64,000 bases of DNA, from NCBI GenBank assembly GCA_030697175.1, contig JAUYQR010000008.1:57291-121290 (forward strand), read 5' to 3'. The DNA is from Paracoccaceae bacterium. GTDB lineage: Bacteria > Pseudomonadota > Alphaproteobacteria > Rhodobacterales > Rhodobacteraceae. Below are positions 50,470 to 57,899 of the stretch, one piece after another. The position numbers and the translations under genes were made by a program. Below the pieces are notes generated by a model. That model ran no database searches, was not told the origin of the DNA, and saw only the letters and a program-made list of their open reading frames with translations. Within the stretch, counting starts at the first letter, position 1. Every line of letters starts with the position of its first letter.

Positions 50470-51300
50470 TCACTTCACCGCGCCGAAGGTCAAACCCCGG
50501 ACGAGTTGTTTCTGGCTGAACCAGCCAAGGATCAGGATCGGCATGATGGCCATGGCCGAGGCCGCCGAGAGTTTCGCGTAGAACAGGCCCTGCGGCGCCG
50601 AAAAGCTGGCGATGAAGGCCGACAGGGGGGCGGCCTTGGTGGTGGTCAGCACGATGGTCCAGAACGCCTCGTTCCAGGCGAGGATGATGTTCAGCAGCAT
50701 CGTCGAGGCGATGCCGGGCAGCGCCATCGGCGTCAGGACATAGGCGATCTCGCTCCACATCCCGGCCCCGTCCATCCGCGCCGCTTCCAGGATCTCGCCG
50801 GGGATTTCCTTGAAGTAGGTGTAGAGCATCCAGATGATGATCGGCAGGTTCATCAGCATCAGCGCAAGGATCAGGCCGATCTTGGTGTCAAAGAGGCCAA
50901 GCTGCTGAAAGAGCAGGTAGATCGGGATCATCACCGCGACGGCGGGCATCATCTTGGTCGACAGCATCCACATCAGAAGATCCTTGGTCCGCTTGCCCGG
51001 CACGAAGGCCATCGCCCAGGCCGAGGGGATCGCGATGGCGAGGCCGAGCAGGGTGGAGCCGACCGAGATCACGACCGAGTTCCAGAAGAAGCGCGGATAG
51101 TCGGAACGCGACCAGACCTCGACGTAGTTTTCCAGCGTCCATGACGCACCGAGAAGCTCGGGCGGCGAGGCGACGGCGGAGGCTTCGGTCTTGAAGCTGG
51201 TCAGGATCATCCACAGGACGGGGAAGAAGATGAGCAGTGCCACGAACCATGCGGCGAGCGTGGTGAGCAATCTGCGGCGGGGGGATGCGGCGCGAGCCAT
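50470..51300 (-). CDS. smoG: Polyol ABC transporter permease SmoG
   Basis: The 276-residue permease has six helices. The cytoplasmic EAA loop [20 protein letters not shown] contacts SmoK. The N-terminus is basic before the first helix ([20 protein letters not shown]), as in MalG-type subunits. It lies 13 bp after smoF and 7 bp before smoK. Confidence 0.92.
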   Translation of the reverse strand: MARAASPRRRLLTTLAAWFVALLIFFPVLWMILTSFKTEASAVASPPELLGASWTLENYVEVWSRSDYPRFFWNSVVISVGSTLLGLAIAIPSAWAMAFVPGKRTKDLLMWMLSTKMMPAVAVMIPIYLLFQQLGLFDTKIGLILALMLMNLPIIIWMLYTYFKEIPGEILEAARMDGAGMWSEIAYVLTPMALPGIASTMLLNIILAWNEAFWTIVLTTTKAAPLSAFIASFSAPQGLFYAKLSAASAMAIMPILILGWFSQKQLVRGLTFGAVK

Positions 51301-51313
51301 TCTGGTGCCTCCT

Positions 51314-52186
51314 TCAGGCGTCGAGGTGCTTGCCGATGCTGCGCATCAGAAAGTAGGCAACGATGTTGGCAAGGATCACGGCGATGATCCCCCCGGCGGC
51401 GGCGCGGCCGATGTCTTTTGCGACGATGGCCTGTTTGAAGATCATGTAGGGCAGGGTGGTGGAGGCCGAGCCGGGGCCGCCTTGGGTGGTGGTGTAGATC
51501 TCGCCGAAGATGCCCAGAAGGAAGATCGTCTGGATCAGGATCACCACGGTGATGGCGCGGGTCAGGTGCGGCAGGATGATGTAGCGAAAGCGCGACAGGG
51601 CAGACGCGCCGTCCATCTCGGCCGCTTCGAGCTGTTCGGAGGACAGTGACTGCATCGCGGTGAGCAGGATCAGCGTGGCGAACGGCAACCATTCCCAGGC
51701 GACGATCGCGATGACCGAGGGCATCGGATAACTTTCCAGAAACAGGATCGGCTGCGCCCCGAAACCGCGGGCGATGGCGGCGAAAAGGCCGTTCTGCGGG
51801 TGCATGAACAGGTTTTCCCAGATCGACGCGGCGACCGGCGGCATCACGAAGAAGGGGGCGATGACGAGGATGCGCAGCACGCCCTGACCCTTGACCGGCT
51901 GGTCAAGCAGAAGGGCGATCAGGACGCCGAGGATGACGGTGATGATGAGGACGCCGCCGACCAGCAAGAGCGTGTTGGTCAGCGCCAGCCAGAAGTCGGG
52001 CGAGTTGAAGAACCAGACGTAGTTGTTGAAGCCAACCCATCCGCTGCGGTCGGGCGACAGCAACCGATAAAGCCGGAACGAGAAATACGCGGTCATTGCC
52101 AGGGGCACGATCATCCAGATGAACAGGACGATCACCGAGGGTGCCACCATGAACCGGGCAGCCAGACGGGTGGATTGCGTTGACAT
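51314..52186 (-). CDS. smoF: Polyol ABC transporter permease SmoF
   Basis: The 290-residue MalF-type permease has six helices, and its EAA loop is EAAEMDGASALSRFRYIILP. The start MSTQSTRLAARFMVAPS at 52186 was chosen because the longer frame upstream encodes Arg/Pro-rich repeats arising from the intergenic tandem repeat. It is separated from smoE by 231 bp with a hairpin and a 15-bp repeat array, which may set the usual excess of binding protein over permease. Confidence 0.92.
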   Translation of the reverse strand: MSTQSTRLAARFMVAPSVIVLFIWMIVPLAMTAYFSFRLYRLLSPDRSGWVGFNNYVWFFNSPDFWLALTNTLLLVGGVLIITVILGVLIALLLDQPVKGQGVLRILVIAPFFVMPPVAASIWENLFMHPQNGLFAAIARGFGAQPILFLESYPMPSVIAIVAWEWLPFATLILLTAMQSLSSEQLEAAEMDGASALSRFRYIILPHLTRAITVVILIQTIFLLGIFGEIYTTTQGGPGSASTTLPYMIFKQAIVAKDIGRAAAGGIIAVILANIVAYFLMRSIGKHLDA

Positions 52187-52278
52187 GATGCGTCTCCGGT
52201 AAGGCGGGGCGCGCGCGCACGGGCGGGCCGGGGGCGGGCGGACAACGGGCGGGCTGTCGGTGGCGGTGGCGGAGGAAA

Positions 52279-52362
52279 GGCCGGGCGAAGAAAGGTCGGC
52301 CAAAGAAGGGTCGGGCGAAGAAAGGCCGGGCGAAGAAAGGTCGGCCGAAGAAAGGTCGGGCA
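52279..52362. repeat. 15-bp tandem repeat between smoE and smoF
   Basis: Five full copies and a partial sixth of GGYCGGSCRAAGAAR (for example GGCCGGGCGAAGAAA, GGTCGGCCGAAGAAA) run head to tail with substitutions at a few positions. It lies about 95 bp upstream of the smoF ATG. The unit is a multiple of three, but the region is not coding in smoF. Confidence 0.85.
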
Positions 52363-52381
52363 GTTTCCCGCCCGAAGGTAT

Positions 52382-52409
52382 CCGGGGCCGGCGCGAGGGC
52401 CAGCCCCGG
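52382..52409 (-). other. Hairpin directly after smoE
   Basis: CCGGGGCTGGC pairs with GCCGGCCCCGG (one mismatch, read on the minus strand), 8 bp after the smoE stop. No T-run follows. Stem-loops here often protect the binding-protein mRNA or partly terminate transcription in ABC operons; this is inference for this locus. Confidence 0.6.
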
Positions 52410-52417
52410 AGGGGAGG

Positions 52418-53728
52418 TTACTTGATGTAGCCTGCGGACTTCATCTCGTCGGCGACGGCGGTCTGGGCAGCGGCCAGAGCCTCGTCAGCGGTGGACTGAC
52501 CAGCCAGCGCGGCCGAGAAAAGTTCACCGACGGTGGTGCCGAGACCCTGGAATTCCGGGATCGCGACGAACTGCACGCCGACATACGGCACCGGCTTGAC
52601 GGTCGGGTTGTTCGGGTCAGCCGAGTTGATGCTGTCGATCGTCATCTTGGCGAACGGCACCTTGGCATATTCCTCGTTCGCGTAGAGCGAGGTGCGGGTT
52701 CCCGGAGGCACGTTGGCCCAGCCTTCTTTCGAGGCGACGAGGGCAAGGTAGTCCTTGTTCGTGGCCCAGTTGATGAAGGTCTTTGCCGCATCCTGCTTGG
52801 TCGAGGAGGCCGGGATCGCCAGCGACCATGCCCAGAGCCAGTTGCCGCGCTTGCCAAGGCCGTTGTCGGGCGCAAGGGCGAAGCCGACCTTGTCAGCGAC
52901 GGTCGAGTCCTTGCCGGTCACGAAGGACGCGGCCACGGTGGCGTCGATCCACATGCCGCACTTGCCCTGGTTGAACAGCGTCAGGTTTTCGTTGAAGCCG
53001 TTGTTCGAAGCGCCGGGCGGGCCGTAGTTGTTCATCAGGTTCAGGTAGAACTCGAGCGTCGCCTTCCACTCGGGCTGGTCGAACTGCGGGTTCCATGCCT
53101 CGTCGAACCAGCGCGCGCCGAAGGAGTTCGACATGGCGGTCAGGAAGGCCATGTTCTCGCCCCAGCCGGCCTTGCCGCGCAGGCAGATGCCATACTGCTC
53201 GGCATCCTTGTTGGTCATCGCGGCGGCGGCCGTTTCGATGTCGGCCCAGGTCGGCGCGTCCGGCATGGTCAGGCCGGCGGCCTCCATCAGGTCGCGGCGG
53301 TACATCACCATCGAGCTTTCGCCGTAGAACGGCGAAGCCATCAGGTTGCCGTCAACGGTGAGGCCGCCACGGATGGCGGGCAACAGGTCGTCGACATCGT
53401 AATCGGCGGGCAGGTCGTTCAGGCTGGCGAGCCAACCCTGCTTGCCCCAGATCGGAACTTCGTAGGTGCCGATGGTGATCACGTCATACTGACCGCCGTT
53501 GGTGGCGATGTCGGTGGTGACGTTCTGGCGCAGGACGTTCTCTTCCAGGGTCACCCATTCGACCTTGATGTCGGGGTGCTTGGTGTTGAAGTCGTCCATC
53601 AGGCCCTGCATGCGGACCATGTCGCCGTTGTTGACGGTTGCGACGGTGATGGTGGTTTCGGCAAGTGCGCTGCCCGCAAAGGCAACGAGAGCCGACGCGC
53701 CGAGAAGCGCGCGAAGCGATAGCGTCAT
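52418..53728 (-). CDS. smoE: Polyol ABC transporter solute-binding protein
   Basis: The 436-residue periplasmic binding protein has a signal peptide (LSLRALLGASALVAFAGSALA) and a family 1 extracellular binding fold. ITVATVNNGDMVRMQGLMDDF, NLMASPFYGESSMVMYRRDL and GKCGMWIDATVAASFV are typical of the sorbitol/mannitol branch. GGGAGG lies seven bases before the ATG. The promoter region at 53749-53783 holds a dyad likely bound by SmoC. Confidence 0.93.
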   Translation of the reverse strand: MTLSLRALLGASALVAFAGSALAETTITVATVNNGDMVRMQGLMDDFNTKHPDIKVEWVTLEENVLRQNVTTDIATNGGQYDVITIGTYEVPIWGKQGWLASLNDLPADYDVDDLLPAIRGGLTVDGNLMASPFYGESSMVMYRRDLMEAAGLTMPDAPTWADIETAAAAMTNKDAEQYGICLRGKAGWGENMAFLTAMSNSFGARWFDEAWNPQFDQPEWKATLEFYLNLMNNYGPPGASNNGFNENLTLFNQGKCGMWIDATVAASFVTGKDSTVADKVGFALAPDNGLGKRGNWLWAWSLAIPASSTKQDAAKTFINWATNKDYLALVASKEGWANVPPGTRTSLYANEEYAKVPFAKMTIDSINSADPNNPTVKPVPYVGVQFVAIPEFQGLGTTVGELFSAALAGQSTADEALAAAQTAVADEMKSAGYIK

Positions 53729-53748
53729 GAGTTTTCCTCCCTAAGCGA

Positions 53749-53783
53749 ATGAGCAAATCATCGCTGAGTGAATAATTGCTCAT
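53749..53783. promoter_or_regulatory. Candidate SmoC operator upstream of smoE
   Basis: ATGAGCAA and TTGCTCAT are perfect inverted repeats 35 bp end to end, 20 bp before the smoE ATG, with an internal TGAGTGAATAATTGCTCA partial dyad. TGAGCAAAT/ATTTGCTCA-like symmetry is compatible with a SorC-family regulator. The assignment is by position and symmetry. Confidence 0.55.
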
Positions 53784-53835
53784 ATGGGCGCCTGAGTCGT
53801 CAAGCCCCCTCTTCCGCCGCACCTGCGAAGGGATT

Positions 53836-54792
53836 TCAGGCGTCGGAGAGGATGGCTTCGGCCGTCGCCTCGTCGGTCACGAGGCCGTTGACGATGCGTC
53901 CGATCATCGCGGCGCGGATTGCGCGGACCTTCGAGGGGCCGGCTGCGATGGCGATCACGGGCTGCGACTGGCCGGGTTCGACGCGCACGCCGCCCACCAG
54001 CGCGTTGCGCGGGCTGTCGATGTAGCGGCCCTGTTCGTCATAGACCCAGCTACCGATTTCTCCAGCAGCGCCAGCGGCTTGCAGTTCGGCCAGCACTTCG
54101 GGCGTGACGAAGCCGTCCACCACCAGTGGCGCGTCCGCGCTCATCTGTCCGACGCCGACAAAGGTGACATCGGCCCGGCGGGCGAGGTTGTAGACGGCTT
54201 GCACGGGGCGCAGGTGCATGAAGAACTCACGCTCTTCCGCCGTGTCGCAGATCACCGGGACCGGCATCGGATAATACGGCGCCTTTAGTTTCTCTGCGAT
54301 GCGGCTGATCACGTCATAAAGTGTGGCCGACCCGTCCGGCGCGATGTTGCCAAGCAGGGAAACGATGCGGTGCTGACGCGCGTCGGTGGGGGCGAACTGT
54401 TCGGCCATCGCGCGCAGGGCGCGGCCGGTGCCGAAGGCGATGACCTTCGAGTCGGGCATCCGCAGATATCGCTCAAGCTCGGTCGCGGCGGTGGGAGCGA
54501 TGGCGCGCGAGGGGTCCGCCCCAAGGCCAAGGCCGGGGGCGACGCGGCAGCGGGTCAGGCCAAAGCGGCGCGTCAGGTCCGATTCCAGCGCGAGACACGA
54601 GGCGATGTGGTGGTTCAGGCGGACGTGGATCAGCCCTTCGGAGATTGCGCGCGACACCAGGCGCTGGGCGCGCTGGCGGCTGGTGCCAAGCTCGGCTGCA
54701 ATCTGGTCCTGGGTCATGCCGCCGACATAGTAGAGCCAGCCCGCCCGCGCGGCTTCGTCCTGCAGCGAGATATCGGGGTCGGGGCGGTTCAT
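53836..54792 (-). CDS. smoC: SorC/DeoR-type sugar-binding regulator of the polyol operon
   Basis: The 318-residue protein begins with a helix-turn-helix (ARAGWLYYVGGMTQDQIAAE, then LGTSRQRAQRLVSRAISEGL). It continues with a SorC sugar-phosphate-binding domain (VIAFGTGRALRAMAEQF, DVTFVGVGQMSADAPL, GGVRVEPGQSQPVIAIAAGP). It probably activates or represses smoEFGKS-mtlK in response to a polyol-derived phosphate. The ATG overlaps the HAD phosphatase stop by four bases. Confidence 0.9.
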   Translation of the reverse strand: MNRPDPDISLQDEAARAGWLYYVGGMTQDQIAAELGTSRQRAQRLVSRAISEGLIHVRLNHHIASCLALESDLTRRFGLTRCRVAPGLGLGADPSRAIAPTAATELERYLRMPDSKVIAFGTGRALRAMAEQFAPTDARQHRIVSLLGNIAPDGSATLYDVISRIAEKLKAPYYPMPVPVICDTAEEREFFMHLRPVQAVYNLARRADVTFVGVGQMSADAPLVVDGFVTPEVLAELQAAGAAGEIGSWVYDEQGRYIDSPRNALVGGVRVEPGQSQPVIAIAAGPSKVRAIRAAMIGRIVNGLVTDEATAEAILSDA

Positions 54793-55457
54793 GCGGCTCC
54801 TTTCAGGTCGGGCGCAAAGTGGAAGAAGTCAGCGAAAGCGTCAAACCGTCTGTGCGGCGTGGCGTCGGGCGGATCGGCGTCGAGGCGGCCGCCGAAATGG
54901 CTGCCCCCGGTGAAGCGCCAGACCTGCATACCGGCTGCAAGGGCGGCACGCACGCCGGTGAGGCTGTCTTCGATGACGAGGGTTCGGGCGGGAGCGACCT
55001 GCATCTGGCGGGCGGCGAAGAGGAAGAGGTCGGGCGCGGGTTTGCCGTTGGCGACCTGACTGGCGGTAAAGAGGCGCGGGCCGACGGCGGGGCGCAGGCC
55101 GACGAGGGACAGCGACATGTCGGCCCGGCGGGGAGAGGACGAGGTGGCGACACACCACGGGCAGGCAAGGGCCGACAGCACATCCGACACACCGGGCATG
55201 ATGCGCAGGCTTTGGGCAAACTCGGCCAGGAGGCGGTCGCGGTAATTCGCCTCGAAGTCGGCAGGCAGGTCGAGGCCGAATTCGCGCCGGATCTGCGCCA
55301 TCACGGTCGGGTAGCTGCGGCCAAGGAAGTGGCGGGCGACGTAGTCGAGGTCGATGCGCACCCCAAGGCGGGCCAGTTCTGCGATCAGCATCCGGGCAGA
55401 GATGATCTCGCTGTCGATCAGCACGCCATCGCAATCGAAGATCACCAGATCGAACAC
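54789..55457 (-). CDS. HAD superfamily phosphatase/phosphoglucomutase-like
   Basis: The 222-residue HAD-IA hydrolase has motif I FDLVIFDCDGVLIDSE, motif II ATSSSPRRAD, a Lys in ANGKPAPDLFL and motif IV VIEDSLTGVRAA. The GTG at 55457 is the likely start, as the fold begins at once and GGGGGC precedes it; the upstream frame is low-complexity. It is the first gene of the polyol cluster and is coupled to smoC. A role as a sugar-phosphate phosphatase in polyol metabolism is inferred. Confidence 0.85.
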   Translation of the reverse strand: MFDLVIFDCDGVLIDSEIISARMLIAELARLGVRIDLDYVARHFLGRSYPTVMAQIRREFGLDLPADFEANYRDRLLAEFAQSLRIMPGVSDVLSALACPWCVATSSSPRRADMSLSLVGLRPAVGPRLFTASQVANGKPAPDLFLFAARQMQVAPARTLVIEDSLTGVRAALAAGMQVWRFTGGSHFGGRLDADPPDATPHRRFDAFADFFHFAPDLKGAA

Positions 55458-55552
55458 GTCCGCCCCCAAACCCGTTGGGCCAAAGGGGGGCCATCTGGCG
55501 GGCGCTGTCAACGGAAAGGCGCACGGGCCGGGGCAAAAGCGGTGACGCCGGG

Positions 55553-55592
55553 GGCCCCCCACCCCCATCCCCTCCCCACGAGGGGGAGGGGA
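55553..55592. repeat. Partial copy of the nnrD palindromic element
   Basis: GGCCCCCCACCCCCATCCCC continues TCCCCACGAGGGGGAGGGGA and matches 46525-46564 at all but two positions. It folds as CCCCTCCCC with GGGGGAGGGG. It lies just after the stop of the LysM/SBP gene (55602), so it may terminate the kinase operon. Confidence 0.75.
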
Positions 55593-55601
55593 GGCGCAGG
55601 A

Positions 55602-56741
55602 TCAGCCGCCGGAGGCCTGCTTTTCCTCGTGTTCGCGCAGCCGGGTAGAGACGACCTTGAACCACGTGCCGTCATCGCGCAGCGATTTCAGACCTGCGTT
55701 CAGCATGGCGAGGTAGGCCTTGCCATCGGGGTTCGCCTTGGGCGTGAAGACGTGGATGGTCTGCACCGTGGCCAGCGCGGTCAGTTCCTTGACGTTGTCA
55801 GCGATGCCGAGGGTGACGATGTCGTCTTCGGCGGGCAGGGCGTCAAAAGTGACGACGTCGACCTCGTCCGCCTCGAGCGCGCGCCAGCAGTCAAGCTGGG
55901 TTGGCGCGACGAGCATGGTGACGTTCGGTTCGACAAGGCCGAGCGCCTCGAGATCGAAGGTGAACCAGCCATCGGGGCGGCACAGGCGCTTGCCCTTGAG
56001 CTGGTCGTGCGAGGTGACGTTGACAAGCACGCTGCCGGCCTTGGTGTAGTAGCCGACGACCGCCTCGAAGAACGGGTCGGAAGCGTCATAGTCGGTGCAG
56101 CGCATCTGGGTGGCGGGCGACAGCAGATCGACCTTGGAGCAATCGGGCAGATACCAGGGAAACCCGAGATCGAAGGCGCCGGAGGGCAGAAGTTCGGTCA
56201 GATGCGCGCCCCAGTCGTTGACGAAGGACACGCGGTAGGGCTGGTCGGGGGCGCCGCGCTGCATCGCCAGTTTGACAAGTTCGGTGAACATGCCGCCTTC
56301 GGGCAGGTCTTCGTCGGTGAAGGGCGCATAGCTTCCGGCGGTAAGGAAGCGGGCCTCGGGCAGGATGGCGGGCTCGCTTGTGGCCGGGGCCGCTGCTGCA
56401 GCAGTTTCTGCGGCAGGCTCGGGTGCCGGGTCTGCGGCAACGGTTTCAAGCGCGGCGGCGGCGGTTTCGGCCCCCGGCAAGCTGCCATCGGCGCAGGGAA
56501 TGGCCAGCCTCATCCCGACCTCGATGATATTCGGGCTGGAAAGCCGGTCGCGGTTTGCCGAGTAGAGAACCTGGTATCCACCCGCGACCCCGGCGGCCTT
56601 GGCAAGCTGGCTGAGGGTGTCGCCGGGCACGACGGTGTGGAACGAGCAAAGTTCCTGTGCGCTGGCGGCGGTGGTCATCAAGGCGAGCGCGACGGCGGTG
56701 GGTCGAAGGCCGGTTCTGACGATGCGGGAGGGAATACCCAT
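55602..56741 (-). CDS. LysM and SBP_bac_3 fusion protein
   Basis: The 379-residue secreted protein has a signal peptide (TGLRPTAVALALMTTAASAQ). A LysM domain follows at about 31-82 (CSFHTVVPGDTLSQLAKAAG, then NIIEVGMRLAIPC). After an Ala/Pro linker comes a family 3 amino-acid-type solute-binding domain (about 130-379) with FLTAGSYAPFTDEDLPEGG, FDLGFPWYLPDCSKVDLLSP and LKGKRLCRPDGWFTFDLEAL. No permease or ATPase of that transporter class is nearby. It is the last gene of the kinase operon, 147 bp after the TRAP-like gene. Wall anchoring through LysM is inferred. Confidence 0.85.
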   Translation of the reverse strand: MGIPSRIVRTGLRPTAVALALMTTAASAQELCSFHTVVPGDTLSQLAKAAGVAGGYQVLYSANRDRLSSPNIIEVGMRLAIPCADGSLPGAETAAAALETVAADPAPEPAAETAAAAAPATSEPAILPEARFLTAGSYAPFTDEDLPEGGMFTELVKLAMQRGAPDQPYRVSFVNDWGAHLTELLPSGAFDLGFPWYLPDCSKVDLLSPATQMRCTDYDASDPFFEAVVGYYTKAGSVLVNVTSHDQLKGKRLCRPDGWFTFDLEALGLVEPNVTMLVAPTQLDCWRALEADEVDVVTFDALPAEDDIVTLGIADNVKELTALATVQTIHVFTPKANPDGKAYLAMLNAGLKSLRDDGTWFKVVSTRLREHEEKQASGG

Positions 56742-56888
56742 GCGGTTGGTCCTTTGAGCAGAGGGATTGGTTTCGCCTTGAGGTTGTATTTGGTGATCGA
56801 AGAGGTTGGTCGCTCCGTGGCAGGGCCAGGCGTGTTGGGGATCGAACGCGATTTCAGGGATGGCGAGGTCGGATCATGCTGCGGGCCG

Positions 56889-57899
56889 TCATTCGAACGG
56901 CCTTGCGGCGGCATTGGCCGCAACGGCGGCGTTGATCGCATCGCGCCCGAGGCGGGCGGCGGCGGCGGCGTATAAGGGCGCAAGGGTCGCGCGGAACGCG
57001 GCGCGCTCGGCGGCATCCAGCGGCAGCACAATGCCACCATCCTCGGTGATCGCCTGTCGGCTGATCGCGTCCGTCTCGAAGGCAAGGAGGGTCTGTTCGT
57101 GCAGAACCTGGCGCAGGACGGCGAGGAGAAGCGTGGCGTCGTCGGGTGAGAGCGTGGCGATCAGGCCCGGCGCGGCGAGGAAGGCGGCGCCGGTGACACC
57201 GTGGTTGGTTTCGGTGATGACACTCGGAGCGGCGTAAAGGCCGCCGAAGTCGATCACCGGCCAGGTGGCAAAGCTGGCTTGCGCGGTGCCGGCGGCAAGG
57301 GCGGCCGCGAAGGCCGCGGCGGTGCTGTCGACGGGAACGGCGGTTGCGCCAAGGGCCGCGGCGGTGGCGGCGCTGACCGGCGATGCGGACGGCACGGCAA
57401 AGGCGAGGCCGGTGACATCGGTGGGGGTGGAAAGCGCGCGCGGGGCGGTCATCTGAAGCGTGCCGGTCAGGAGGACGCCGAGGGGCGCGGGCGTGTCGAC
57501 GGTGGCTGACGGGGCGGGAAGTGCCTCGGCCCAGGCCAGCGCGTGATGTGGGCTGTCAAAGAGGAACGGCAGGTTGATCACGTCCAGCGCCGGGGCAACC
57601 TCGGCCACCGTGGCAAGGGGCAAAGCTGCAAAGCTGGCATCCCCGGCGGCAAGTGCTGCGGCGAGGTCCGCGCTGGCCGTATGACTGCGCAGGCTGATGC
57701 AGTGGCGGCCGGCAAGGGCGGCGTTGGCGCGGTCAGCGAACTGGCGCGCGGCCCTGCCTTCCGGCTCGGCCTCGGCCTCGGGCGGGATGAGGAAGATGAG
57801 AGCGGTGTCGGGTAGGCAGTCGGCGCGGGCGATGCCGGGCGCCACGGTGGCCAGGCACAGCGTGAACGAGGGGATGAGGTGCTGCCAACGAAGCGTCAC
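56889..57899 (-). CDS. TRAP (DctP)-like solute-binding protein, orphan
   Basis: The 336-residue Ala-rich secreted protein has a signal peptide (LIPSFTLCLATVAPGIARA). Its pattern resembles DctP: DVINLPFLFDSPHHALAWAE, FAVPSASPVSAATAAALGAT, TAQASFATWPVIDFGGLYAA and SVITETNHGVTGAAFLAAP. The Arg that binds carboxylates in classic DctP could not be placed, and no TRAP membrane subunits are present. Its GTG overlaps the stop of the PstS/OmpA gene by four bases, so it is coupled to it. Confidence 0.75.
   Translation of the reverse strand: MTLRWQHLIPSFTLCLATVAPGIARADCLPDTALIFLIPPEAEAEPEGRAARQFADRANAALAGRHCISLRSHTASADLAAALAAGDASFAALPLATVAEVAPALDVINLPFLFDSPHHALAWAEALPAPSATVDTPAPLGVLLTGTLQMTAPRALSTPTDVTGLAFAVPSASPVSAATAAALGATAVPVDSTAAAFAAALAAGTAQASFATWPVIDFGGLYAAPSVITETNHGVTGAAFLAAPGLIATLSPDDATLLLAVLRQVLHEQTLLAFETDAISRQAITEDGGIVLPLDAAERAAFRATLAPLYAAAAARLGRDAINAAVAANAAARPFE

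Noticed and set aside
52279..52362. CRISPR array
   Set aside because: Repeat units are 15 bp and contiguous with no spacers; no cas genes are nearby.
54645..56975. 776-residue open frame antisense to the smoC, HAD and LysM/SBP genes
   Set aside because: Shadow of three supported genes, with repetitive Gly/Arg/Asp composition.
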